Source of the DNA: Acidisphaera sp035272265
GTDB taxonomy: Bacteria > Pseudomonadota > Alphaproteobacteria > Acetobacterales > Acetobacteraceae
DNA length: 14,384 bases
Direction: 5' to 3'
Assembly (NCBI GenBank): GCA_035272265.1
Contig: DATEQV010000132.1
Location: 1 to 14,384 of the forward strand
Position 1 is the stretch's first letter; every line of letters starts with the position of its first letter. The translations under genes and the position numbers were made by a program. Of this stretch, positions 1-6,239 are shown piece by piece. The notes under the pieces were generated by a model. It was not told the origin of the DNA and searched no databases. It saw only the letters and a program-made list of their open reading frames with translations.

Positions 1-519
1 GACGCCGTTCTGCACGTCCCTGCACAAGGCGCGGCGCTGCCGCCCGAGGGTGCGACAGTCGAGGCGGTGCTCGACTGGCCGCGCCGCTACCGGCACATGC
101 GGATGCACACCACGCTGCATCTGCTGTGCAGCCTGATCCAGGGTGCGGCCGTGACCGGCGGGCAGATCGGCGCCGACCGCTCGCGCCTGGACTTCGACCT
201 GCCCGATCCCCCGGCGAAGGCAGAGCTCGAAGCGCGGCTCAACGCGCTGATCGCCGAGGACCATCCGGTGGGCTGGGACTGGGTGGACGAGAGCGTGCTG
301 GACACCAATCCCGATCTGGTGCGCACGCTGTCGGTCAAGCCGCCGCGCGGAACCGGGCGGCTCCGGCTGGTGCGGATCGGCACGCCGGAGCGCACGATCG
401 ACCTGCAGCCTTGCGGCGGCACGCATGTCGCGCGCACCGGCGAGATCGGGCAGGCGCAGATCGCCAAGATCGAGAACAAGGGGCGGCAGAACCGCCGCAT
501 CGTGGTGACGCTGATATGA
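1..519 (+). CDS. alaX: Alanyl-tRNA editing protein AlaX, 5'-truncated by window edge
   Basis: An open frame runs from base 1 to a TGA at 517-519 and shows 172 residues; the start lies left of the window. The fragment has both halves of the AlaX/AlaRS editing-site zinc signature: an HxxxH motif (HTTLH, fragment residues 36-40, inside RYRHMRMHTTLHLL) and a CxxxH motif (CGGTHV, from fragment residue 138). Family knowledge: these free-standing editing domains hydrolyse Ser or Gly mischarged onto tRNA-Ala in the cytoplasm. The usual AlaX-M form has an extra N-terminal barrel, which would be the missing part (inference). The stop overlaps the start of the next gene (ATGA, 516-519), so translational coupling with the sulfurtransferase gene is likely. 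It could be the C-terminal part of a longer AlaX, but not alanyl-tRNA synthetase, because it ends right after the editing domain. Confidence 0.88.
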   Translation, partial: DAVLHVPAQGAALPPEGATVEAVLDWPRRYRHMRMHTTLHLLCSLIQGAAVTGGQIGADRSRLDFDLPDPPAKAELEARLNALIAEDHPVGWDWVDESVLDTNPDLVRTLSVKPPRGTGRLRLVRIGTPERTIDLQPCGGTHVARTGEIGQAQIAKIENKGRQNRRIVVTLI

Positions 520-1361
520 GTGACACGCTTCCGGGTCCGCTGGTCGACACCGACTGGCTCGCTGCCCATCTGGGGCACGTGATGGTGTTCGACGCGACCA
601 AGTTCCTGCCGAACCAGAATCGCGACGGACGGGCCGAGTACCTCGCCGCCCACATCCCGGGCGCAGGCTATTTCGACATCGACGCGATCGCCGACGCCGA
701 CACCGACCTGCCGCACATGGTTCCCGCGCCGGGCCGGTTCGCCAAGCTCGTCGGCGCGCTGGGGATTGGCAACGACAGTGCTGTCATTTTCTACGACAAC
801 AACGACATGATGTGGGCGTCGCGCGCGTGGTGGATGCTCGGGACGTTCGGTCATGACAATGCCGCGGTGCTCGACGGCGGACTGGCGAAGTGGCGCGCCG
901 AGGGGCGGCCGGTCGAAGCCGGCACGCCGCCGGCGCCGACGCCTGCGACGTTCCGGCCGGACTTCCGGGCGCGCCACCTGCGCGGGATCGGCGACATGCT
1001 GCGCAACGTGCGGACGCAAGACGAGCTGGTGCTGGATGCGCGCGGCGCCCCGCGCTTCCACGCGCAGGTGCCGGAGCCGCGTGCGGGCATGCGATCGGGA
1101 CACATTCCCGGCTCGGCCAACCTGCCCTACGCCGACCTGCTGACCGAGGCGAAGACGCTGCGTCCGTCTGCCGAGCTGCGTGCCCGCTTCGCGCAGGCCG
1201 GCGTCGATGGCTCTCGCGCGGTGGTCACGAGCTGCGGCAGCGGCGTCTCCGCGACGGTGCTGACACTCGGCATGGTGCTCGCGGGATTGCCCGAGGGCGC
1301 GGTGTACGACGGATCCTGGACCGAATGGGGCGGCCGCCCCGACACCCCGATCGAGACCTGA
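516..1361 (+). CDS. sseA: 3-mercaptopyruvate/thiosulfate sulfurtransferase (two rhodanese domains)
   Basis: This 281-residue protein has tandem rhodanese domains. The N-terminal half (about residues 8-130) carries the structural pattern HIPGAGYFDID and VLDGGLAKW but no catalytic cysteine. The C-terminal half (about 150-281) has SGHIPGSANLPY and the active loop CGSGVSA with the catalytic Cys at residue 240. A CG[SG]GV[TS]A loop is typical of mercaptopyruvate sulfurtransferases, whereas thiosulfate rhodaneses more often have CRxGxR, so mercaptopyruvate is the likelier donor (family knowledge). The reaction moves sulfane sulfur to cyanide, thiols or thioredoxin. The ATG at 516 is chosen because it forms an ATGA overlap with the preceding stop and starts at the normal family N-terminus (LVDTDWLAAHL). 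Three bases separate it from metC, which suggests one mRNA and a shared theme of sulfur amino-acid turnover. Confidence 0.93.
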   Translation: MSDTLPGPLVDTDWLAAHLGHVMVFDATKFLPNQNRDGRAEYLAAHIPGAGYFDIDAIADADTDLPHMVPAPGRFAKLVGALGIGNDSAVIFYDNNDMMWASRAWWMLGTFGHDNAAVLDGGLAKWRAEGRPVEAGTPPAPTPATFRPDFRARHLRGIGDMLRNVRTQDELVLDARGAPRFHAQVPEPRAGMRSGHIPGSANLPYADLLTEAKTLRPSAELRARFAQAGVDGSRAVVTSCGSGVSATVLTLGMVLAGLPEGAVYDGSWTEWGGRPDTPIET

Positions 1362-1364
1362 GCC

Positions 1365-2609
1365 ATGCCGAACGACGCACCGCCGCCACGTGAACGCTTC
1401 CGCACCCGCCTAACCCATGCGGGCCGCGCCGGGACGCATGTCCACGGCTTCGTCAATCCAGCGGTGCACCGCGGCTCGACGGTGCTCTATCCCACCATCG
1501 CCGACCGCCTCGGCCGCCACGCGCCGCGCCGCGAGAGGTATCTGACCTACGGCCTCGACGGCACGCAGACGCACTGGGCGCTGGAGGACATGGTCGCCGA
1601 GATCGAGGGCGGCACGCACAGCCAGATCGTCTCCTCGGGCCTCGCCGCGATCACCGTGCCGCTGCTCGCCTTCCTCAAGTCGGGCGACCACCTGCTGGTG
1701 CCCGACAGCTGCTACGGGCCGACCCGAACCTTCTGCGACCGCTATCTGCGACCGCATGTCGGGGTGGAGGCGACGTACTACGATCCCGAGATCGACGAGG
1801 CCGGCATTGCGGCGCTGATGCGGCCGAACACGACAGTCGTGTACACGGAAAGCCCCGGCAGCCACACGTTCGAGGTGCAGGACATCCCCGCCATCGCCCG
1901 TGCCGCGCATGCGCGCGGCGCGAAGGTGATGATGGACAACACCTGGGGCATCCACTTCTTCCAGCCGTTCCAGCACGGCGTCGACGTGTCGATCCAGGCG
2001 CTGACGAAATACGTCGGCGGACATTCCGACATCGTCCTCGGCAGCGTGACGACGAACACCGAGGCGGACTGGCAGCGTCTGCATTCCGTCTCGCTCATGC
2101 TCGGCCAGTCCGCCGGGCCCGACGATTGCTGGCTCGCGCTGCGGGGCGCGCGCACCCTCGGCGTGCGCCTGCATGCGCAGATGGCGGCGGGGATCCGCGT
2201 AGCCGAATGGCTGCGCGAGCGCCCCGAAGTGCTCGAGGTTCGTCACCCCGCCCTGCCCGGCGCGCGCGGCCACGAGCTGTGGAGGCGGGATTTCACCGGC
2301 GCCTGCAGCCTGTTCGGCGCCGTCTTCCGCCCGGACTACAGCGTGCACGCCGTGCACAGGATGATCGACGGCCTGGAGCTGTTCGGCATCGGCGCGTCGT
2401 GGGGCGGCTTCGAGAGCCTGATCCTGCCGACCACCGGCACGATCCGGCGCACCGCCGGCAGCGGCACGTTCGAGGGCCCCGCCGTCCGCCTGCATATCGG
2501 CCTGGAAGACACGGACGATCTGATTGCGGACCTGGAACAGGGGCTGGCCGTGCTGCGCTCGGTCGGACGAACCGAGGGGGAGTACGATGTCGGAGACCCT
2601 GACGCCTGA
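1365..2609 (+). CDS. metC: Cystathionine beta-lyase (PLP-dependent Cys/Met metabolism family)
   Basis: This 414-residue fold-type I PLP enzyme is of normal length for the Cys/Met metabolism family. Visible hallmarks are YLTYGLDGTQTHWALE near the N-terminus, the cofactor-ring region SSGLAAITVPLLAF, the PLP-binding Asp in MMDNTWGIHFF, and the Schiff-base lysine, Lys215, in QALTKYVGGHSD. The segment SWGGFESL near residue 345 is characteristic of the cystathionine beta-lyase/gamma-synthase group and binds the substrate carboxylate. In the family, cystathionine is split to homocysteine, pyruvate and ammonia in methionine synthesis. It lies 3 bp after sseA, and its 3' end overlaps hisI, so it is in a transcription unit with both. 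Family members with gamma-lyase or synthase activity look similar. The beta-lyase call rests on overall resemblance to alphaproteobacterial MetC. Confidence 0.9.
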   Translation: MPNDAPPPRERFRTRLTHAGRAGTHVHGFVNPAVHRGSTVLYPTIADRLGRHAPRRERYLTYGLDGTQTHWALEDMVAEIEGGTHSQIVSSGLAAITVPLLAFLKSGDHLLVPDSCYGPTRTFCDRYLRPHVGVEATYYDPEIDEAGIAALMRPNTTVVYTESPGSHTFEVQDIPAIARAAHARGAKVMMDNTWGIHFFQPFQHGVDVSIQALTKYVGGHSDIVLGSVTTNTEADWQRLHSVSLMLGQSAGPDDCWLALRGARTLGVRLHAQMAAGIRVAEWLRERPEVLEVRHPALPGARGHELWRRDFTGACSLFGAVFRPDYSVHAVHRMIDGLELFGIGASWGGFESLILPTTGTIRRTAGSGTFEGPAVRLHIGLEDTDDLIADLEQGLAVLRSVGRTEGEYDVGDPDA

Positions 2610-3042
2610 CGCCGGGCCCGAGGCGGTGCCGACGGACGCCGCTTGCGTCCCCGCCCCGCTGCTGGATGCGCTGACGTTCAACGCCGACGGCCTGATCCCG
2701 GCGATCGCGCAGCAGCACGACTCGGGCGAAGTACTGATGCTCGCCTGGATGAACCGCGAGGCGATCGCCGAAACGCTGGCCACGGGCCGCGTGTGTTATT
2801 TCAGCCGCAGCCGCGGGACGCTGTGGCGCAAGGGCGAGACCTCCGGCCAGCTGCAATACCTGATCGAGCTGCGCCCCGACTGTGACGGCGACGCGCTGCT
2901 GGTGCTGGTCGATCAGATCGGCGTGGCGTGCCATACGGGGCGGCGCAGCTGCTTCTTCCGCGCCTTCCGCGACGGCGAGCTGGTGGAGATCGCGGCACCG
3001 ATCGTCGATCCGTCGGCGCTCTATCCGCGCCAGGATGGCTGA
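2587..3042 (+). CDS. hisI: Phosphoribosyl-AMP cyclohydrolase
   Basis: The ATG at 2587 is preceded by a strong GAGGGGGAG ribosome site (2574-2582), which lies inside the end of metC; the two genes overlap by 23 bp. An upstream in-frame ATG at 2524 has no such site and would add 21 residues translated from metC sequence. The 151-residue product has all the HisI signatures: LMLAWMN (50-56), YFSRSR (71-76), W.KGETSG (80-87), the Mg-binding cluster D98-C-D100-G-D102, and the zinc cysteines C99, C115 (ACHTG) and C122 (SCFF). The enzyme opens the purine ring of phosphoribosyl-AMP, the third step of histidine synthesis. It is not fused to HisE, and no other his gene is nearby. The N-terminal ~25 residues look like a non-conserved extension. 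Confidence 0.95.
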   Translation: MSETLTPDAGPEAVPTDAACVPAPLLDALTFNADGLIPAIAQQHDSGEVLMLAWMNREAIAETLATGRVCYFSRSRGTLWRKGETSGQLQYLIELRPDCDGDALLVLVDQIGVACHTGRRSCFFRAFRDGELVEIAAPIVDPSALYPRQDG

Positions 3043-3181
3043 GCCGGACGTCGCCGATCCCCGTCCGTCCGAACAAGCCTGCGGCAGCTGAATCGGGAGC
3101 CTTCACCGAACGGTCGCGATCCTGCAACGTGCGCGCAACACGGCCCCCGCACACAGGAAGCCTCGTTCGGGGGACACCATC

Positions 3182-4498
3182 ATGCACATCGGACTGCGCC
3201 GCGCTGGCGTCGCGGCTGTCGTCGTCTTCGCGTTGACCGCCGGCCACGCCGCGCAGGCTGCCGATCAGACCGTGCCGGGCGCCGGCAACGCCGCGGCTGC
3301 GGCGCTCGCCGGGAAGTCGCCGCTGGTCGCCTCGGCGCTGACGCGGCTGCAACAGCAGGTCTCCACCGCGTCGAGCGGCCGGCTGCGCGAGCAGACCGAG
3401 GACGCGGTGTTCAATCCGAACACATGCGTGACACACCGCGCCCGGCTGACGCTGGCCGACAAGCAGGCGATCATGGCGCAGCTGCTCGGCGAGGGCCTCT
3501 ACAATCCCGCCGACGCCGCGGGCATCGAAGGCCGCGCGATGGCGGGCGTGTTTCCGCCGGTGATCGACGACGGCAGCCCCTGCCCGCATGTGCCGCAGGC
3601 GTTCGGCACCGCGCCGGGCAGCAATTTCGGCGGCCACCACTCCTATCCGGGCGGGCTTGCTGTCCACGAATCGTTCAACCTCTCGAGCGGGCTCAGTTTC
3701 GAGCAGAACTACAAGCTGAACTTCGGCATGACGGGCGCCGACGGCCTGCCGCACGTGGCACCGCTGCCGCCGTTCGGCCCGCTGTCGGCCGCACAGGAGA
3801 GCGACCTGCCGATCGACCACGACCTCGTCATGCTCGCGCCGATCTGGCACGACTGGGCGAAGACGATGGTGTTCCAGTGGAACGCCGACGGCACCGAGTT
3901 CACCGAGTTCAATTTCGGCGGCAACGGCTCGACCGACAACTACGGCGCGGCCGGCGACAGCCGCACCGGCGGGCATCACATCATCGGCGTCGCCGAGGCG
4001 ATGGCGCGCGAGCTGCCGCCGGCGTTCGTCATCGCACAGGCCTGCGCGCACAGCGCGCCGACGCTGGGCAATGAGTACAAGGTGGTGAACTGGCTGCGCG
4101 CCGCGGCGATTCTCGCGCGCGTCGATCCGGTCACGCGCGGCTACCTGCACACCGACGCGTCAGGCCATCTGCGCCTGCCGCCGGTGCGCACCGGCGACGC
4201 GGTGGACATGAATGCAGCCGGGCAGCCCAGCATCCTGGCCGAGGACGAGATCCACAACCTGTCGGATGCAGACTACGTCTTCAGCATCCCCGCGGTGACC
4301 GAGGCGCAGGTGCTGCTGCAGGCGCTGGCCGGCAGCTACAACTACGATCCGGGCAACGCGACGGTGTACAACACGATGTACCGCAACCCGGCGTTCACCT
4401 TCCTGGGCCCCGAGCGACTTCTGATTGTCTACGCGCACGGCGGGCTGAACGCCGTGCGTAAGGAACTCGATCATTTGCGCGGGCTTGGGGTGATCTGA
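3182..4498 (+). CDS. Exported HD-motif protein of unknown function
   Basis: I do not recognise a named family for this 438-residue protein. It starts with a clear Sec signal peptide (charged MHIGLRRAG, hydrophobic stretch, likely cleavage after AQA at residue 26), so it should act in the periplasm or outside. The core has a histidine/aspartate pattern like HD-domain phosphohydrolases: HHSYPGGLAVH (152-162), HDWAK (223-227), GGHHIIGV (263-270) and AHSAP (289-293). The HxYPGGLxxH and HDWxK elements recall HD exoribonucleases of the YhaM type, which are cytoplasmic; an exported HD protein is less usual. Three cysteines (82, 134, 288) could give a disulfide. A GGGGG ribosome site ends about 8 bases before the ATG. 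It is preceded by a 139-bp gap after hisI with no obvious promoter that I can defend. Metal binding and phosphohydrolase activity are inferences. Confidence 0.72.
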   Translation: MHIGLRRAGVAAVVVFALTAGHAAQAADQTVPGAGNAAAAALAGKSPLVASALTRLQQQVSTASSGRLREQTEDAVFNPNTCVTHRARLTLADKQAIMAQLLGEGLYNPADAAGIEGRAMAGVFPPVIDDGSPCPHVPQAFGTAPGSNFGGHHSYPGGLAVHESFNLSSGLSFEQNYKLNFGMTGADGLPHVAPLPPFGPLSAAQESDLPIDHDLVMLAPIWHDWAKTMVFQWNADGTEFTEFNFGGNGSTDNYGAAGDSRTGGHHIIGVAEAMARELPPAFVIAQACAHSAPTLGNEYKVVNWLRAAAILARVDPVTRGYLHTDASGHLRLPPVRTGDAVDMNAAGQPSILAEDEIHNLSDADYVFSIPAVTEAQVLLQALAGSYNYDPGNATVYNTMYRNPAFTFLGPERLLIVYAHGGLNAVRKELDHLRGLGVI

Positions 4499-4533
4499 CT
4501 GGCACCAGCTCCTGATCCGGGAGCCGATTCACG

Positions 4534-4631
4534 CCGTCATTGCGAGCGAAGCGAAGCAACCCAGGGCAACGGGGCAAGCGCTTGTCGCGTCGCCCTGGGT
4601 TGCTTCGTCGCTTCGCTCCTCGCAATGACGG
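4534..4631. repeat. Large inverted repeat of the dispersed GTCATTGCGAG/GAAGCGAAGCAA type; likely bidirectional terminator
   Basis: The left arm (4534-4567) and right arm (4592-4631) are reverse complements apart from two 3-base insertions in the right arm; the loop is 24 bases. The ends read GTCATTGCGAG and GAAGCGAAGCAACCC. This is a known dispersed bacterial palindrome that often produces false translations such as RFARNDG and CEERSDEA. It sits between two convergent genes with stops at 4498 and 4656, so a strong RNA hairpin forms on either strand and could end transcription or stabilise both 3' ends. Its identity as an element is clear. Its role here is inference. Confidence 0.85.
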
Positions 4632-4655
4632 ATGAGTCGCGCGATCCTGCGCTCG

Positions 4656-5153
4656 TCACCCGTGTCCGACGACGACGCGCAGGCGGAACGTACGACGCGT
4701 CGAGTGACGGTGCCACGGCGAGTACTGGACGAACTGCACCGACGCCACGCCGGGGCGCTCGGCGGTGAAGACGAAGACGGCGGTGCCGTTCGGCGCGCCC
4801 GGCACATGTGAGGGCGGCGCCGGGACGGGCGGCGCTGCCGACTCCGGCTCGAATGTCCGTTCGGGCTTGCTGAGATGCGCGCCCGGCCCCGACGCGAGCC
4901 GCCAGTTGTAGCCCGCGGCGCGGTTCTCGGTGAGCCGGACGATGAGTTTCTGCCCCGGGTGGAGGTGGACGGTCGTCCCGTTCGCGTCATCGCCGACCGT
5001 CTCGTCCTCGCTGACAGGTGGCGGCGGAGGAGGCGGAGGGGCGGGCTGAGGAGCCGGGGGCGCCGCGGCCTGCGGCGCGGGGGCGCTGCAGCCGGCGGCA
5101 CCCAGCCCGAGCAGGAGGATGCCGAGCCCTGCATGACGTCGCGAAATCTGCAC
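4656..5153 (-). CDS. Lipoprotein with chagasin-like (I42) protease-inhibitor domain
   Basis: The 165-residue product starts with GTG at 5153, which has a GGGAG ribosome site about 7 bases upstream. The N-terminus is a lipoprotein signal (LLLGLGAAGC, lipid-attachment Cys22) followed by a Pro/Ala-rich linker (about 23-47). The C-terminal ~110 residues follow the chagasin/ICP (MEROPS I42) layout: L.V.LTENRAAGYNW (loop 2, normally NPTTGYxW, residues 77-84), GAPNGTAVFVFTAERPG (119-135, loop 4 region) and a YSPW segment (144-147, at the place of the RPW motif). Members block papain-like cysteine peptidases with these three loops. The loop residues here are diverged, so inhibition is inferred from fold only. 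Its likely location is the inner leaflet of the outer membrane. It is transcribed away from the puc operon and converges on the HD-motif gene. Confidence 0.75.
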   Translation of the reverse strand: MQISRRHAGLGILLLGLGAAGCSAPAPQAAAPPAPQPAPPPPPPPPVSEDETVGDDANGTTVHLHPGQKLIVRLTENRAAGYNWRLASGPGAHLSKPERTFEPESAAPPVPAPPSHVPGAPNGTAVFVFTAERPGVASVQFVQYSPWHRHSTRRTFRLRVVVGHG

Positions 5154-5274
5154 GTTTTGCTCCCGTTTGGCCGGTTCTTTCCCCGTCTATTGCGCGGCTG
5201 GCCGCCGGGCAAGCGGCGGGCCTTCGGGCGCCGGCGGCCGGCGTTCGGACAGTGCACGCCACGCCTGACATTAG

Positions 5275-5318
5275 TGTCGTGTTTGCTTGACAAATCGTTT
5301 TGTCAATCTATCGTGACC
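5275..5318. promoter_or_regulatory. Tandem CrtJ/PpsR-type operator for puc
   Basis: Site 1 is a perfect TGT-N12-ACA (5275-5292). Exactly 8 bp later comes TGT-N12-ACC (5301-5318), a 5/6 match. Known CrtJ/PpsR repressors bind pairs of TGT-N12-ACA sites 8 bp apart, one over the -35 and one over the -10 of photosynthesis promoters. Here site 1 covers TTGACA (5287-5292) and site 2 covers TATCGT (5309-5314). This predicts aerobic repression of pucBAC. The motif and spacing are seen in the sequence; the identity of the regulator is inferred. Confidence 0.7.
5287..5314 (+). promoter_or_regulatory. Predicted sigma70-like promoter of pucBAC
   Basis: A perfect -35 hexamer TTGACA (5287-5292), a 16-base spacer and a -10 like TATCGT (5309-5314) predict a transcript start near 5321. 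The -35 is one arm of a 20-bp palindrome, TTGACAAATCGTTTTGTCAA (5287-5306), which has 8-bp perfect arms. The same hexamer therefore also reads TTGACA on the minus strand, toward the lipoprotein gene, although no good minus-strand -10 follows. The leader to pucB would be about 230 bases. Confidence 0.55.
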
Positions 5319-5551
5319 CTCGCTCGGCTAGAACGCATCCAGCGCGACGACATCACGCCCAGATACGCGCACCGGCCATCCGCGCCGTCTCGACGTTGAC
5401 CGACCCGATCACGCTGGCGGCTTGGAGGAAGTGGGGAGGGGCGAGGCACCCGACGGAGCCCAAGGCTGAACGGTGGTTCGATGCTCGGCGACGGCTGGCT
5501 GCGTGCGGTCTCAGCACGACACTCGTTGGTCTACAATCAGGGGGTTTCTAG

Positions 5552-5710
5552 ATGGACGACGATCCGAACAAAGTCTGGCCGACAGGCCTGACGATCAGAG
5601 AATCGGAGGAGCTGCACAAGCACGTCATCGACGGCGCGCGCGTCTTCTTCGTCCTGGCCGTGGTGGCGCACTTCCTCGCGTTCATCTGGTCGCCTTGGCT
5701 GCACGGTTAG
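5552..5710 (+). CDS. pucB: LH2 light-harvesting antenna beta subunit
   Basis: This 52-residue single-span antenna polypeptide is of normal size for the family. The ATG at 5552 has AGGGGG 7 bases upstream. The segment ESEELHKHVIDGARVF followed by AHFLAFIWSPWL is the LH2 beta pattern. By alignment from memory to the Rhodoblastus acidophilus LH2 beta chain, H40 is the axial ligand of B850 bacteriochlorophyll (its His30), H22 corresponds to His12, and R30 to Arg20 near the B800 pigment. The C-terminal WSPWL is the usual membrane-exit motif. The N-terminus lies in the cytoplasm and the C-terminus in the periplasm (family knowledge). pucA starts 9 bases after its stop, and the pucA ribosome site GGAG overlaps the pucB stop codon, so the two subunits are made in step. 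Confidence 0.95.
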   Translation: MDDDPNKVWPTGLTIRESEELHKHVIDGARVFFVLAVVAHFLAFIWSPWLHG

Positions 5711-5719
5711 GAGCGGAAC

Positions 5720-6085
5720 ATGAACCAAGGAAGAATCTGGTGCGTGGTCAATCCGACCGTGGGCCTGCCGCTGCTGCTCGGTAGCGTCGCGGTCACCTCG
5801 CTGGTCGTGCACGCCGAGATCCTGTCGCACACGAGCTGGTACCCGAGCTACTGGCAGGGCAGCGCGAAGGCGCACACTTCGGACAACGGCACCGGCTCGC
5901 CGGTCGCCTCGGTCACGCCGCAAGGCTCGCCGGCTTTCGCGATCACCGTCTCGCCGGTGCCGGGAACGCCGGGCAAGACCGACACGGCGTACGTCGTCAC
6001 CGTCACGCCGACAGGCGCGCAGGCGGCGGCGGACCATTCCGCGTCGGACGGACGGCTGGCTCTCGCCGCACCTGCCGACAAGTAG
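5720..6085 (+). CDS. pucA: LH2 light-harvesting antenna alpha subunit with long C-terminal tail
   Basis: Residues 1-48 are a standard LH2 alpha chain: MNQGRIWCVVNP at the start (Met1 normally ligates B800), a transmembrane helix with the B850 ligand H31, and WYPSYWQG at the exit. Tyr44 and Trp45 are present. In B800-820 variants these are changed, so an absorbance near 850 nm is predicted. The unusual part is the tail: family members usually end within 50-60 residues, sometimes with a short Ala/Pro extension as in Rubrivivax, but this one runs to 121. The extra ~70 residues are rich in Ser, Thr, Pro, Gly and Ala, with loosely repeated pieces (VTPQG, TVSPVPG, TVTPTG). The tail would lie on the periplasmic side. 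The frame is open without interruption to TAG at 6083-6085, with no sign of a frameshift. GGAG (5710-5713) is the ribosome site. Confidence 0.93.
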   Translation: MNQGRIWCVVNPTVGLPLLLGSVAVTSLVVHAEILSHTSWYPSYWQGSAKAHTSDNGTGSPVASVTPQGSPAFAITVSPVPGTPGKTDTAYVVTVTPTGAQAAADHSASDGRLALAAPADK

Positions 6086-6114
6086 CCGAGTGGACCTTCG
6101 GGCGTTGGCGCTGA

Positions 6115-6139
6115 GACCGGGGTCGGACCGATCCCGGTC
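6115..6139 (+). other. Stem-loop between pucA and pucC
   Basis: GACCGGG (6115-6121) pairs perfectly with CCCGGTC (6133-6139) around an 11-base loop. It starts 29 bases after the pucA stop and lies 100 bases before pucC, with no T-run behind it. In other purple bacteria a hairpin at this place protects an abundant short pucBA mRNA and lowers read-through into pucC. The same role is inferred here. A 7-bp stem in GC-rich DNA can also occur by chance. Confidence 0.4.
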
Positions 6140-6239
6140 ACTGCGTCTGCACGCGAAGCGACCGACCGCTCGAACCGCTCGCCGATCAGGAAGACGGGCC
6201 TGACATAGCCATTCGAGAAACTTCCCGAACCGCCAGACG

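Larger units (their letters stand above)
5154..5551. other. 398-bp intergenic region between the lipoprotein gene and pucB
   Basis: No supported gene is present. It contains the divergent control region: the predicted puc promoter and tandem CrtJ/PpsR-type sites at 5275-5318, and a GC-rich inverted repeat (arms 5200-5208 and 5231-5239) in the leader side of the lipoprotein gene. From the predicted puc start near 5321 there are about 230 bases of untranslated leader up to pucB. In that leader I see no clear second promoter or terminator. A good ribosome site (AGGGGG, 5539-5544) sits 7 bases before pucB. Confidence 0.6.

Noticed and set aside
1410..2783. Long open frame on the minus strand opposite metC (and similar ones opposite 3182-4498 and imuAB).
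   Set aside because: GC-rich DNA leaves antisense frames open; the translations are Arg/Ala-rich with no domain, while the plus-strand genes show full family motifs.
4395..4625. A small minus-strand open frame containing MRGAKRRSNPG and LLRFARNDG.
   Set aside because: These are the well-known false translations of the dispersed palindrome at 4534-4631, not a protein.
5200..5239. GGCCGCCGG/CCGGCGGCC inverted repeat in the lipoprotein leader as a riboswitch or terminator.
   Set aside because: A 22-base loop, simple GC-rich arms and no T-run or known motif; kept only as a remark on the intergenic region.
5300..5551. An 83-codon open frame from a TTG, ending right against the pucB ATG (TAGATG), a possible leader peptide.
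   Set aside because: Its only start is a TTG inside the promoter palindrome, upstream of the predicted transcript start, with no ribosome site and no recognisable protein sequence.
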